Source of the DNA: Thermoanaerobaculia bacterium
Lineage (GTDB): Bacteria; Acidobacteriota; Thermoanaerobaculia; Multivoradales; Multivoraceae
DNA length: 64,000 nt
Reading direction: 5' to 3'
Assembly (NCBI GenBank): GCA_022826745.1
Contig: JAJDUI010000002.1
Location: forward strand, 62,001 to 126,000
Position numbers and translations under genes: made by a program. The notes beneath the pieces were generated by a model that saw nothing but the letters and a program-made list of their open reading frames with translations, was not told where the DNA came from and ran no database searches. Shown here in pieces: positions 18,690 through 28,295 of the stretch (the stretch's first letter is position 1; every line of letters starts with the position of its first letter).

Positions 18690-20234
18690 ATGGAGGCGTT
18701 CTCCTACGCGGCCTGGGACGGCCTGCTGGCCGAGGTCGTAGCAAGGGACGGCAAGGTCGATTACGAGCGTCTGGCCGCGCGCCGGCCGCTGCTGGAGGAG
18801 TTCATAGGCGAACTCGGCGAGACGTCGCCGGACAGCCGACCGGACCTGTTTCCGAGCGAGGAGGACGGCCTCGCCTACTGGATCAACGCCTACAACGCGT
18901 TCACCCTGCACGCGATCGCGGAGGAGTACCCGATCCGCTCCGTCTGGAAGACGCGCGACGGCCGGTTCTTCCAGCGGCGGCGGCACGTCGCCGGCGGTTC
19001 AGCGGTCAGCCTCGACGACATCGAGCACGAGATCCTCCGGTCGGACTACGCCGAGCCGCGCATCCACTTCGCGATCAACTGCGGCGCGAACGGCTGCCCT
19101 GCGTTTCGCTCCACTGCCTACCGGGGCGACGGCCTCCGGGACACGCTGCGTGAGGCAACCCGGGCGTTTCTGGCGAACCGCTGGAATTGCCGCGTGGATC
19201 ACGAAGCGGAGCGGATCCACGTCTCCCGCATCTTCCGGATGTACGCCGAGGACTTCGCCGCCGGCGCGGGAACGCGGGAGGAGTATCGCAGCGGCGTGCT
19301 CGGCTTCGTCGCCGAGCACGCGGGCCTGGACCTGGAGCAGGTCGCCGGATACGAGATCGTCTACAACACGTACGACTGGGGTCTCAACGACACGCACCGC
19401 GATCCGAACATCGGCCCGATCACGTTCCACGAGCCGGTCGAGCACTTCTCCGCGGCCGACGGTGAACTCCGGGAACTCCATCTCTACGAGGGCAACTTCT
19501 GCAACCGGACCTGCTCCTGGTGCACGATCAACGGCTCGCCCGAGGGCTGGTACGAGCGCTACACGCCCGAGGTCCTCGACCAGGCGCTGCGCACGCTTGC
19601 CGCGGACGGCAACCTGAAGTTCTATGGCGGCGAGCCGACGCTGCACACGCGGGAGATCGTCGCCGCCATGCGCTACGTCCGCGAGCGGGGGTTCACGGGC
19701 CTCATCACCGTGTTCTCGAACGGCATCCAGGCGGAGAAGCTGATTTCGATCCTCGAGTCCGACCCGAAGAGCGAGGCCGTGCTCAACTACTCGATCTACC
19801 ACGGCCGGGATGCCGACCCGATGCCGCCGTACGCCCGCGAGCGGCTCGAGGACTGGGCGCGCGCGAACCCGAACCGCATCTTCCAGGGCTACAAGGTGCT
19901 CTTCCACGCCGGCGCCGGCGCCGGGCAGGAGTTCGCGCGCGACCGGGAGTCGGAGTACCACGGCATGGGCAACCGCTGCGTGCGCTGCTTCCCGGTGCTG
20001 ACCACGAAGGGCCGGTTCCACGCCTGTCCCTTCGCCGCCGAGATCGACTCGCCGCACTTCGACCTCGGCGCCGTCGGCTCGGACTCCGGAACCGTGTTCG
20101 AGAACTACCGCACCTTCCTGCAGTGGGTGGACGACGAGCTCGATCCCGCGGCGGCGACGAAAGGTGTCTCGAGCTGCGAGATGTGTCACAAGCATCTCGG
20201 CGAACTGCCGGTTCCCGAGTTCACGGCGGGTTGA
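18690..20234 (+). CDS. DUF547-radical SAM fusion protein
   Basis: A 514-residue soluble protein with two fused parts. Residues about 1-235 are a DUF547 domain, recognised from AYWINAYNAFTLHAI and FAINCGANGCPAF (Cys131, Cys136). Residues about 255-514 are a radical SAM domain: Cys271-x3-Cys275-x2-Cys278 (CNRTCSWC) binds the SAM-cleaving [4Fe-4S] cluster and KFYGGEP is the GGE-type motif. Five further Cys (430, 433, 446, 496, 499) suggest an auxiliary SPASM/Twitch-like cluster. ATG 18690 is chosen as the first codon of the DUF547 fold. The stop overlaps the next gene's start by TTGA. The substrate is unknown; no obvious precursor peptide lies next to it. Confidence 0.88.
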   Translation: MEAFSYAAWDGLLAEVVARDGKVDYERLAARRPLLEEFIGELGETSPDSRPDLFPSEEDGLAYWINAYNAFTLHAIAEEYPIRSVWKTRDGRFFQRRRHVAGGSAVSLDDIEHEILRSDYAEPRIHFAINCGANGCPAFRSTAYRGDGLRDTLREATRAFLANRWNCRVDHEAERIHVSRIFRMYAEDFAAGAGTREEYRSGVLGFVAEHAGLDLEQVAGYEIVYNTYDWGLNDTHRDPNIGPITFHEPVEHFSAADGELRELHLYEGNFCNRTCSWCTINGSPEGWYERYTPEVLDQALRTLAADGNLKFYGGEPTLHTREIVAAMRYVRERGFTGLITVFSNGIQAEKLISILESDPKSEAVLNYSIYHGRDADPMPPYARERLEDWARANPNRIFQGYKVLFHAGAGAGQEFARDRESEYHGMGNRCVRCFPVLTTKGRFHACPFAAEIDSPHFDLGAVGSDSGTVFENYRTFLQWVDDELDPAAATKGVSSCEMCHKHLGELPVPEFTAG

Positions 20235-21892
20235 AAGTCCGGCGTAGAGCAGCACCGGCGCTGCTCGCCCTGGCCGCGCTCGCCTACTGCGGCCTGTTCG
20301 CCGCGAACTCGCTGATTCGCGTCCGCACGTTCACCGCGGACTCGATGAACTACGTCGATGTCGCGCGGCGGGTGGCTGCCGGCGACGGGCTGGTGCAGTC
20401 GACCGGCGGATTCAATCAGCCGTTCTATCTGTCGGGGGACCTGGACCTCCCTTCGGCCTTCACGGCGCAGCCGCCGGGGTATCCGCTGGCGATCGCGTTG
20501 CTTGCGAGTCTGGGTGCCGACGCTGCCGACGCTGCGTTGCTGGTCGCATCGGCCTCGTACGGGGCGATTCTCTTGCTCGTCTTCCTGTTGGGGAGAAGGC
20601 TGGGGGGCGCCGGGAGCGGCGCCATCGCTCTCGGGACGGCTTTGGTTTTCGTACCGTTGACTCACCTCGGGCGAACCGCTCTCAGCGAATCTCTCGCGGT
20701 TGCCGTCGTTCTGCTGTTCTTCCTGCTGCTCGACCGGCATCTCGAAGGGGCGACGGTCGCGGCGTCGGGTGAGTCGGGTCGGCGAAGCCGTGTGCGTTGG
20801 TTGGACCTGGTGGCGCCTTCCGGTCTGGGCGTGGTCGCCGGCGCTGCGTTCGGAGTGCGCTACGCCTTGTGGCCTCTCCCACTCGTAGGCGTCGCGGCAC
20901 TCTGGATCGGCGGCGGCTCGCGTTCCGGCCGAAGCCGGGTCGCGACGGGGCCGTCGAGTCTCGTGGCGTTCTCAGTTGGTGCGCTAGTGCCGATGGTCTC
21001 GATCCTGGCGCGCAACCAGTCGGTCGAAGGTCATTTCCTGCCGCCGGCGATGCCCGCCGTGACGACGCTGCCCGAGAGCCTGAGCCATGCGACGACGGCG
21101 CTCCTTGGCGGTTGGCGCTCGACCGCGCTCGGCAACTGGCCGGACGCCGCGACGCTCGCCGTCGTGCTCGGGGTTCTCGGTTCATTCGCTGTTCGAGCAG
21201 CCAGGGATTCGGATCCTTTGCGGCACGCGGCGGGCATGCGTCTGCCGCTGCTCATCTGCTCGTGGGCGATCCTCTGCCTGGCAGCGGTCGTGTGGCGCAG
21301 TACGCAGGCCAACTTCGATCCGATCGGCGTTCGGCTGGCGCTGCCGGCGACCGTCCCCCTCGTCCCGGTGTTCGGCGCCCTGCTCGCCGGTGCTCTGCCG
21401 CGAATGCGTCGCTTCGCCTGGCTGCCCGCCGCGATCCTCGTTCTCTGCGCCGGCGCCGCGTTCGTGCGTGAAGCCTCCCACTGGTCCAGCGGCCGGGACG
21501 CCCGCGCCCTGGAGTTCCGGAGCGAACGCCAGCAATGGTTGCGAGACCACACGGGCCCCGGTGATCTCATCATCGGCGGCGGCACGATGGACGTGCCCTT
21601 CCTCTTCCCGGGCCGCTTCGCCATCTCCTACGCCGGCCTGCCCTACACAGAAGTCCTGACCTATCCGGATCTCCAACGAATCGCCGATCGCCACTGCCCG
21701 GACTTCGACCGCCTTCTCCTCGTCGGCCGTCCAACGGTCCAACTCGGCGGCGCCCGCTCCGATGAAGACCCCAGCAACTGGCTCGGCCCCTTCATCGCCG
21801 ATGTCCGCGCCGGCCACCACGAGCCCTACCCGCTACTCGAACCCCTCGCCGCACTCAACGAAGCCCGGATCTACAACATCACCTGTTCCTGA
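20231..21892 (+). CDS. GT39/ArnT-like polytopic membrane protein
   Basis: A 553-residue membrane protein with about ten hydrophobic helices and a C-terminal soluble tail. The first periplasmic loop TADSMNYVDVARRVAAGDG and the following QPPGYPLAIALLASLG match the acidic-residue loop of GT39/PMT_2-type glycosyltransferases, which use polyprenyl-phosphate sugars at the membrane. No ATG fits the first helix; the TTG at 20231 overlaps the preceding TGA and is the most likely start, giving translational coupling to the DUF547-radical SAM gene. The shared transcript suggests that the two act on a common product. The acceptor is unknown. Confidence 0.78.
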   Translation: MKVRRRAAPALLALAALAYCGLFAANSLIRVRTFTADSMNYVDVARRVAAGDGLVQSTGGFNQPFYLSGDLDLPSAFTAQPPGYPLAIALLASLGADAADAALLVASASYGAILLLVFLLGRRLGGAGSGAIALGTALVFVPLTHLGRTALSESLAVAVVLLFFLLLDRHLEGATVAASGESGRRSRVRWLDLVAPSGLGVVAGAAFGVRYALWPLPLVGVAALWIGGGSRSGRSRVATGPSSLVAFSVGALVPMVSILARNQSVEGHFLPPAMPAVTTLPESLSHATTALLGGWRSTALGNWPDAATLAVVLGVLGSFAVRAARDSDPLRHAAGMRLPLLICSWAILCLAAVVWRSTQANFDPIGVRLALPATVPLVPVFGALLAGALPRMRRFAWLPAAILVLCAGAAFVREASHWSSGRDARALEFRSERQQWLRDHTGPGDLIIGGGTMDVPFLFPGRFAISYAGLPYTEVLTYPDLQRIADRHCPDFDRLLLVGRPTVQLGGARSDEDPSNWLGPFIADVRAGHHEPYPLLEPLAALNEARIYNITCS

Positions 21893-21963
21893 CTTCGTCA
21901 CGGACTCTGATCCTCTTCGCGCGACGGCCTCGCCGAGCAATCGTCGCGCTGCGATGACCTCCA

Positions 21964-22138
21964 GCCGGCCTGGGTCCGGGGAGAAGGTCCCGGCGGGCTA
22001 GAGGCGAGCGACTGTCGACGTCCTTTCAGCAACCAAGAACCTACCGGAGCGAAGCCGACCGAAGCGAGCGCCCAACCCTCACCTCCACCAAGCGGGTGCG
22101 AGCGTCCGCCGGGACCTTCTCCCCGGGCCCAGGCCGGC
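21964..22138. repeat. 33-bp inverted repeat between convergent genes
   Basis: The arms 21964-21996 and 22106-22138 are reverse complements over 33 bases with one T/C difference, which would be a G-U pair in RNA. They are separated by 109 bases with no gene. The position between the converging GT39-like and AhpD-like genes fits a bidirectional terminator, but the arm length is unusual and a non-autonomous mobile element is also possible. Confidence 0.7.
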
Positions 22139-22152
22139 GGGTGCCCGCCCCG

Positions 22153-23226
22153 CTACGCCGGCGCCTCGGCGACGCCGGATGACTTCGCGCCGGACCAGCG
22201 GTTGAAGCCGAGGTCCCCGCGGACGTCGGCGGTGCGCTCCAGCATCATTGCGTCGCTGGGGATGCCGGTCGAGTCGGCGACGCGGACGAGGCCGTTGAAG
22301 ATACCGACGGTGGCGGCCGCCTCGACGAACTTCTCAGGTCCCAGGGTTTCGAGGGCCCGGGCGCGGGCCGCGTCGAGGTCGTTCGTGGCCCGGACGACCG
22401 CTTCCGCGAACGCGGTCAACACGGCGCCGTCCTCCACGCCGCCATCGGCGGCGTCCTCCACCGCCGCGCTCAGATCGACTTCGGCTCCGACTGCGTCGCT
22501 GCTCGCCCGGAGCAGCATGGTGTGGGCGGTCGTTCAGTAGAAGCACTGGTTGAGGGCCGAGACCCTGGCCGCGAGCAGCTCGACCTGGGGGCGGGCGAGC
22601 GGGCGGTGGTCCCAGACCATGCGATCGAAGTCGGAGGCGGTGCCCGTGTACATGGCCGCGACCATGCGGAAGAAGGTGCGCACGCCCTCCGGCACCAAGC
22701 TCATCGCGCGCGCCACGTTGGCGCGCTTCCAGTCGATGACCTGGACCGGGACCCAGGCGCCGATGTCGCCCATGCCGTCCGGGCGTTCGCGGTCCGGTTC
22801 GCCGGCCTCGGGTTCGGGGAGCGGCTCGTGGTCGATCCCCATCGCCTCGCAGAAGGCGTCCGCGGCGGCCGTCGTGACAACGACCGAGGCGAGTTCGACG
22901 TAGTGCGAGTCGCCGATCTCGGAAATCACGCTGTTCGCCCATTCGCGGTCGAGCTGGGCCGGATCCGCGCCGATCTTCCGGGCCGCCTCGACTGCCTTCT
23001 CCGGCAGCGACGTACTCGGCTCGCCGCGGTCACGGTTCCACGGCGGCTCGTTGCGCTGGATGCGCTCGGCGCGGGCGAGAGCGGCGATCGCGACACGTTC
23101 GGGGCCGGTCCACCAGGTGCCGGGGCGGCCGATGTCGGCCCACGACCTGCGCAGTGCGGTGGCCATGTCCTCACGGACGGGAACGGGAAAACGCCGGTCG
23201 GCGAAGCTCATCGTGTCGAAGCTCAC
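22153..23226 (-). CDS. Two-domain AhpD/carboxymuconolactone-decarboxylase-like protein, candidate selenoprotein (Sec231)
   Basis: A 357-residue protein if the TGA at 22534-22536 is read as selenocysteine. The sequence before the TGA ends ARVSALNQCFY and continues in frame as TTAHTMLLRASS, rebuilding the AhpD redox signature E216-x11-C228-x2-U231-x3-H235, with Sec exactly where the second Cys belongs. The N-terminal half looks like a degenerate copy of the same helical domain without the Cys pair. A bSECIS-like hairpin follows the TGA. GTG 23226 is chosen because it overlaps the previous stop (GTGA) and has GGGGAG upstream; ATG 23211 is an alternative. AhpD-type proteins reduce peroxides or peroxiredoxin partners. 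Without Sec insertion the product would lack the C-terminal third. Confidence 0.82.
22498..22516 (-). promoter_or_regulatory. Putative bacterial SECIS hairpin downstream of the TGA codon
   Basis: On the coding strand a perfect 7-bp stem GCUGCUC/GAGCAGC with the 5-base loop CGGGC lies 17 bases after the in-frame UGA. The loop starts 24 bases after the UGA and has G as its second base. This fits the described bacterial SECIS pattern (short apical loop with a G in its first two positions, 16-37 bases from UGA). Confidence 0.65.
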
Positions 23227-24215
23227 GGACTGCTCTCCCCGCCGGTCTTTTCCTCGTGGCGGGCGCCGCTCAGCGTGTTGGTGACCGCCCAGTTCCCTTC
23301 GTGGCAGGCGTACTCGAACATCTCGTTGTCCGGATCGAAGTAGAGCGGGATGTTCACCGTCCAGGTGTCCGTGTAGTTGACCGGATCGTCGATCGTGACC
23401 GTCCAGTCCACCGTGTGCTCGTCGACGCGGGTGAAGCGCTCCACGGAGACGAGTTCGGTGCTGACCGGGATGCCCTTGATCCGACCCTGGGAGCCGCTGG
23501 TCGCGATCCAGCCCTTGTCGGAGAAGTTCTTCGTCTCGACGACGAGCGTGTCTCCCTCCCAGTGGCCGCGGGAGTCGCCGTTCCAGAGCTCGAGGTCCTC
23601 CGGGATCCGCTCCCGGCCGTCGACGGGGATGAAGCGGACGTCGTTGATCATCTCGGAGTAGATGACCACGTACTCCGGCGTCTGCGCGATCCGGTAGTTG
23701 TTGTTGTAGCCGGCCGGAAACAGGTGCCCGGGGACGCCGCGCGTGATGCAGCGGTCCCAGACGCTCATGTACTCGTACGAGTCGAACATCTTCACCAGGT
23801 TGTCGGCGCGCACCTGCTGCGCCTCGGGCCGCACCGGGACGCGGCCGGTCGGAGGATCGACGACCAGGGAGGTCCGCCGGCTGCCGACGATCCTGGTGCC
23901 CAGCTCGAGCCAGTGCAGGTTGTAGGCGCCGACGTTCTGGCCGGCTTCCGCCTTCTGTGCGGGCTGGTCGGCGCGATTCTGGATCATGGCCTGACGAGCG
24001 GCCTCCGCCTGGGCGACCTCTTCCTCGGTGAGGAAGGCCTTGTCGCCCATCTCGACGGGCCGTTCGAAGGGCGTGAGCGTGGTGTTCGTCCACAGTCCCT
24101 GGAGGTCGGGATGACCCCAGGGAGTGCGCGGCGTCTGCCAGTCGTCCGCCGCGAGAGCGGGCGCGCCGGCGAGGGCAGCAGCCAGGGCAAGGGCGATCAT
24201 CGTTCGTCTGATCAT
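23223..24215 (-). CDS. Secreted protein of the uncharacterised repeated family, copy B
   Basis: A 330-residue exported protein (signal peptide MIRRTMIALALAAALAGAPA, AAGGAG-type ribosome-binding site AAGGAG upstream). It carries all family motifs: WGHPDLQGLW and FERPVEMGDKAFLTEEE at the N-terminus, RCI and YNNNYRIAQTPEYVVIYSEM in the middle, GHWEGDTLVVETKNFSD, ERFTRVDEHTVDWTVTIDDP, and EYACHEGNWAVTNTLSGARH at the end. Copy D in this window is its closest relative by motif spelling. It is translationally coupled by a GTGA overlap to the AhpD-like selenoprotein candidate, so the two are probably used together. No function is known to me. Confidence 0.87.
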   Translation of the reverse strand: MIRRTMIALALAAALAGAPALAADDWQTPRTPWGHPDLQGLWTNTTLTPFERPVEMGDKAFLTEEEVAQAEAARQAMIQNRADQPAQKAEAGQNVGAYNLHWLELGTRIVGSRRTSLVVDPPTGRVPVRPEAQQVRADNLVKMFDSYEYMSVWDRCITRGVPGHLFPAGYNNNYRIAQTPEYVVIYSEMINDVRFIPVDGRERIPEDLELWNGDSRGHWEGDTLVVETKNFSDKGWIATSGSQGRIKGIPVSTELVSVERFTRVDEHTVDWTVTIDDPVNYTDTWTVNIPLYFDPDNEMFEYACHEGNWAVTNTLSGARHEEKTGGESSP

Positions 24216-24273
24216 CGACGACTCCTTCGTCTGTGCGTTCGGTGTGCGCGACGCTATCAAGTCGGCCGGCGCC

Positions 24274-25281
24274 TCAGTCCTCGTTCATCAGCGCCTGCGC
24301 CCGTCGCCAGCGCTCGACGATCCGGTCCTCCCGCTCGTAGTCGAAACGGCCCGTGCCGGCGGCGTACAGGCCCTTCTCGTCCGGCGGGTGGTCGTGGAGA
24401 TGACGGGCCGTGGCGCGCGTGGCGGTCTCCGGATCGACCACGTCCCGGTAGCCGAGCAGGTTCCGGGCCTTCGACATGTCGAGAAGCTGGTTGGACTTCT
24501 CGGCGAGCGGGAAGACGCCGCGGCAGAAGGGCGCCGGCACGCCGATCAGCTCCATTTCGGCGCCGAGTTCGTCGATGATGACCTCGGCCACGGCCCGGCA
24601 ACTGATCACCCGTTCGTCGCCGGCGTTGAAGGCCTCTCCCGCCGCCTCGGGCCGCGTGGCGGCGAGGTAGACGAGCCGGGCCAGGTTCTCCGCGTAGCCG
24701 CGCTGGAAGTAGGTCACGCCGTCGTGGGGGAGGATCATGAAAGGTCGCCGATCCAGGATGCGCCTGACCACCGCCCACTCGTGGTTCATCGGCGTGCGCG
24801 GACCGTAGACGCCGGGATAGCGGAGGATGACGACCTCGAAGTCGCCGCGGCCGTGCTGCTCGAAGAGCTGGTCCTCGCCCGCGGCCACCTTGCCGGTGTA
24901 GTTCTTCGCGTCGTACTGGCGCGGCGCGAACTCCGGGATCGGAAGCGGAATGCGGCCCTCGGGCGTAGGCGGTTGCGAGCCCCTGTAGACCGGCTGGCCG
25001 GTGATCCCCACGAGACGCCTCGTCTTCCCGGCAAGCTCCTCGGCGAGCGTACGGAGCCGGCCGTACATGCACACCGCGACGTCCCACTCGCGCGAGGCGA
25101 TCTTCGCGTGGATGTCGTCCCGGTCGCGGGCGTTGCCGAGGATCCGCTCTACCGGACCGTCGAAGTCGACGGGATGGCGGCCGGAGTGGAAGATGGAGAC
25201 TTCATGTCCCGCGCGGAGGAAGGTGTTGACGATCGGCGGGCCGGTGGGGCCGGTGCCCCCTACAACTAGTATGCGTGCCAT
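24274..25281 (-). CDS. NAD-dependent epimerase/dehydratase-like (extended SDR, atypical)
   Basis: A 335-residue cytoplasmic Rossmann-fold protein. The nucleotide-binding loop is GGTGPTGPP at residues 8-16; later segments [16 protein letters not shown] and [17 protein letters not shown] are typical of extended SDRs. The usual active-site YxxxK is not clearly present (the region reads [10 protein letters not shown]), so catalysis may be atypical or the role may be nucleotide-sugar or RNA-binding-like. Its ATG at 25281 overlaps the start codon of the divergent PQQ gene. It is 58 bases upstream of secreted-family copy B on the same strand. Confidence 0.85.
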   Translation of the reverse strand: MARILVVGGTGPTGPPIVNTFLRAGHEVSIFHSGRHPVDFDGPVERILGNARDRDDIHAKIASREWDVAVCMYGRLRTLAEELAGKTRRLVGITGQPVYRGSQPPTPEGRIPLPIPEFAPRQYDAKNYTGKVAAGEDQLFEQHGRGDFEVVILRYPGVYGPRTPMNHEWAVVRRILDRRPFMILPHDGVTYFQRGYAENLARLVYLAATRPEAAGEAFNAGDERVISCRAVAEVIIDELGAEMELIGVPAPFCRGVFPLAEKSNQLLDMSKARNLLGYRDVVDPETATRATARHLHDHPPDEKGLYAAGTGRFDYEREDRIVERWRRAQALMNED

Positions 25282-27436
25282 GGCGCGGAGTGTACGCGGG
25301 CTGTCGGCCGGACTGTTGCTCCTGGCGGGCGTCGCTGCTGTCGGTGCGCGGCAGCAGGATGAGCAGATGCGGGTGTTCACCTCCGAGCAGGCGGAGCGCG
25401 GCCAGGTGCTCTACGAGGAGATCTGCATCGAATGCCACCTCTCGAGCCTGGCCGGCGCGGACGAGGCGCCGCCCCTGCGTGGCGCGGACTTTCTCGACGC
25501 CTGGGGATTCGACGCGGTCGTCAATCTCGCGGACACGATCCGGGTCACGATGCCGCCGGAGAACCGGAACTCGCTGACGCCGCAGCAGACCTACGATCTC
25601 GCCGCCTTCGTTCTGCGGCAGAACGGGGCCGCGGCCGGGGATGAAGCGCTGACGGCGGACAGCGCCGGTCTCGGCGCGGCACTCGGCAGTCTGGGCATGG
25701 ACGGGGCAGCCTCGTCCGCGTCGGACTCCGCCGCGGTCGCGGACCGCGACATTCGGGCCCCGGTCGAAGCGGTGGAGGAGGAGGTCGTCAAGCCTCCGGG
25801 AGAGCGCGAGATCGAGGGTTTCGAGCCGGTCACAACGGAGATGCTCCTCGACCCGGACCCCGGCGACTGGTTGATGTTCCGGCGCACCTACGACGGCCAG
25901 GGTCACAGCCCGCTCGACCAGATCGACACCGGCAACGTGGGCGATCTGCGCCTGGTGTGGTCGTGGGCGATGGCGGACGGCGTGAACCAGCCGACGCCGC
26001 TCGTGTACGACGGCGTCATGTACCTGGCCAACCCGGCCAACATCATCCAGGCGCTGGAGGCCGACACCGGCACGCTGATCTGGGAGTACCGGCGTGGGCT
26101 GGAAGGCGATCTGGCGCGCGGGTTCAACCAGCTCCGCAACCTCGCGATCTGGGGCGACAAGGTCTTCGTCGCAACCAAGGACGCGGCCATGCTCGCGCTC
26201 GATGCGCGCAGCGGCCGGCCCCGCTGGGAGACGCAGATCGCCGATCCGGCGAAGCGCTACTCCAACACGAGCGGTCCGATCGTGGTCGACGGTCTGGTGA
26301 TCAACGGCATCAACGGCTGCATCCGGTACTACGAGGAGAGTTGCTTCATTACCGCCCACGACGCGGAAACGGGCGAGGAACGGTGGCGTACGTACACGAT
26401 CGCCCGGCCCGGTGAACCGGGCGGCGAAACCTGGGGCGATCTGCCGCTCATGCAGCGCGGCGGCGGCGACTCCTGGATTCCGGGCAGCTACGACCCGGAG
26501 CTGCGCTTGCTCTACTGGCCGGTGGCGCAGGCCAAGCCCTGGGTGCCGGTGAGCCGGGGACTCACGATCGACCACGAAGTGCTGTACACGAACTCGACCC
26601 TGGCGTTGCGGCCGGAGGACGGTGCGCTCACGTTCTACTACCAGTACGTCCCCGGCGAGGCGCTCGACCTGGACGAAGCGTTCGAGCAGGTGCTGATCGA
26701 CCGCGGGGGCCGGAAGCTGCTCCTGACCTCCGGCAAACACGGCATCCTGTGGAAGATCGACCGTTCAGACGGCTCCTTCGTGAGTCTCAGGGAGATGGTG
26801 TTCCAGAACGTCTTCGACTACATCGACCGCGAGACCGGCGAAGTGCGCTACCGGGAGGACATCGCCTCGGCCGAGATCGGGGAGTGGGTGTCCGTGTGTC
26901 CCAGTACGGCCGGCGGCCACAACTGGCAGGCATCCTCGTACAGCCCGGAGGAGGGTCTTCTGGTCGTTCCGCTGAGCCAGAGCTGCCTTGAGATCTCGGC
27001 CACGCAGAACCGCTTCGAGGAAGGCGGCGGCGGCCAGCGAGCGGACCGCAAGTGGTTCGCCATGCCGGATACGGAGGGGCGTCTCGGCAAACTCGCCGCC
27101 TATGACGTGGACACGATGGAGGAGGTCTGGAGCATCGAGCAGCGCCCGGCTTTTCTCACCGCCGCGCTCACGACGGCCGGCGGCGTCGTGTTCGCCGGCG
27201 ACATCGACCGCCGCTTCCGGGCCTGGAAAACGGCGACGGGCCGCGAACTCTGGGGTACCCGCCTGCCGACATCGGTGCAGGGCTTCCCGGTCAGCTACGA
27301 GGTCGACGGCGTCCAGTACGTGGCGGTGTCCACGGGTCTCGGCGGCGGCAGTCCGCGTTTCGTGCCGGCCGCCGTCAGTCCGGAGATCCGCTATCCGCGC
27401 AGCGGCAACGGGCTGTTCGTCTTTCGCCTGCCGTAG
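25280..27436 (+). CDS. PQQ-dependent dehydrogenase with an N-terminal cytochrome c domain
   Basis: A 718-residue exported quinohemoprotein. A signal peptide is followed by a heme c domain (Cys49-x-x-Cys52-His53, CIECH, with a distal Met near VTMPPENR), an acidic linker, and an eight-bladed PQQ propeller: [60 protein letters not shown] and [20 protein letters not shown]. Adjacent-Cys signatures of alcohol dehydrogenases are not obvious. Most quinohemoprotein alcohol dehydrogenases carry the heme domain at the C-terminus, so the N-terminal position is notable. ATG 25280 and ATG 25271 are both possible. It is followed by secreted-family copy C after 26 bases. Confidence 0.9.
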   Translation: MARSVRGLSAGLLLLAGVAAVGARQQDEQMRVFTSEQAERGQVLYEEICIECHLSSLAGADEAPPLRGADFLDAWGFDAVVNLADTIRVTMPPENRNSLTPQQTYDLAAFVLRQNGAAAGDEALTADSAGLGAALGSLGMDGAASSASDSAAVADRDIRAPVEAVEEEVVKPPGEREIEGFEPVTTEMLLDPDPGDWLMFRRTYDGQGHSPLDQIDTGNVGDLRLVWSWAMADGVNQPTPLVYDGVMYLANPANIIQALEADTGTLIWEYRRGLEGDLARGFNQLRNLAIWGDKVFVATKDAAMLALDARSGRPRWETQIADPAKRYSNTSGPIVVDGLVINGINGCIRYYEESCFITAHDAETGEERWRTYTIARPGEPGGETWGDLPLMQRGGGDSWIPGSYDPELRLLYWPVAQAKPWVPVSRGLTIDHEVLYTNSTLALRPEDGALTFYYQYVPGEALDLDEAFEQVLIDRGGRKLLLTSGKHGILWKIDRSDGSFVSLREMVFQNVFDYIDRETGEVRYREDIASAEIGEWVSVCPSTAGGHNWQASSYSPEEGLLVVPLSQSCLEISATQNRFEEGGGGQRADRKWFAMPDTEGRLGKLAAYDVDTMEEVWSIEQRPAFLTAALTTAGGVVFAGDIDRRFRAWKTATGRELWGTRLPTSVQGFPVSYEVDGVQYVAVSTGLGGGSPRFVPAAVSPEIRYPRSGNGLFVFRLP

Positions 27437-27462
27437 TGCGGGCTTCGCTATAGTCCGCCATC

Positions 27463-28281
27463 ATGAGAAAGCTCAGTTCGACCGTGTCGCTGGCTGCGGT
27501 GCTGTTCTTCGCCGCGGCCGCCGTCGCGCAGTCGCAGGAGGGCGCCTACCAGGCACCGAAGACGCCGGATGGCGATCCGGATCTGAACGGCATCTGGCAG
27601 GCGATGAACAGCGCCCACTGGGACCTCGAGGCTCACGCCGCGGGGCGCACGCCGGTGCCCGCGTTTGGAGCTCTGGGGGCCATTCCGGCCGGGCTGAGCG
27701 TGGTCGAGGGCGGCAGGATCCCTTACCAGGACGGTGCGCTCGAGCAGCGCAACGCGAACCGGGAGGACTGGTTGAACCTGGACCCGGCGGCGAAGTGCTT
27801 CATGCCCGGAATCCCGCGGGCCACCTACATGCCGCTGCCGTTCCAGATCGTGCAGACGCCGAAGGCGGTCTTCTTCGCCTACGAGTGGGGCGGCAACAGC
27901 CGGGCGGTCCGTCTCGACCGGCCGGGCACGAGGGCGGAACTGCCTTCCTGGATGGGGTACTCGCTCGGTCACTGGGAGGGCGACACCCTGGTGGTGGAGG
28001 TCACGGACCAGGTCGCCGACACCTGGTTCGACGCGTCCGGGAACTTCCACAGCGAGGAGCTCCAGGTCGTCGAGCGGTACACGCGCACCGGATCGGACTC
28101 GATGCACTACGAAGCGACGATCACCGACCCGAACGTGTTCACCGAGCCGTGGACGATCAGCATGCCGCTCTACCGGCGCCTTGAAGAGAACGCGCGCCTG
28201 CTCGAGTTCAAGTGCATTCCGCTCGGTGGAGAGGACGCGGCCTACGGCCATCTGCGCCGCGGGGCGACGCCACAGCAGTAG
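27463..28281 (+). CDS. Secreted protein of the uncharacterised repeated family, copy C (divergent)
   Basis: A 272-residue exported protein (signal peptide MRKLSSTVSLAAVLFFAAAAVAQ). It keeps DGDPDLNGIW, PFQIVQTPKAVFFAYEWGG, MGYSLGHWEGDTLVVEVTD, EELQVVERYTRTGSDSMHYEATITDPN and PWTISMPLYRR. The C-terminal YACHEGN is replaced by LLEFKCIPLGGEDAAYGHL, so the Cys stays but the His does not. It is shorter than the other copies, lacking the N-terminal TxxE segment. It is cotranscribed with copy D, 14 bases downstream, and probably with the PQQ dehydrogenase upstream. Confidence 0.86.
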   Translation: MRKLSSTVSLAAVLFFAAAAVAQSQEGAYQAPKTPDGDPDLNGIWQAMNSAHWDLEAHAAGRTPVPAFGALGAIPAGLSVVEGGRIPYQDGALEQRNANREDWLNLDPAAKCFMPGIPRATYMPLPFQIVQTPKAVFFAYEWGGNSRAVRLDRPGTRAELPSWMGYSLGHWEGDTLVVEVTDQVADTWFDASGNFHSEELQVVERYTRTGSDSMHYEATITDPNVFTEPWTISMPLYRRLEENARLLEFKCIPLGGEDAAYGHLRRGATPQQ

Positions 28282-28295
28282 AAGGAGTCGAAGTC

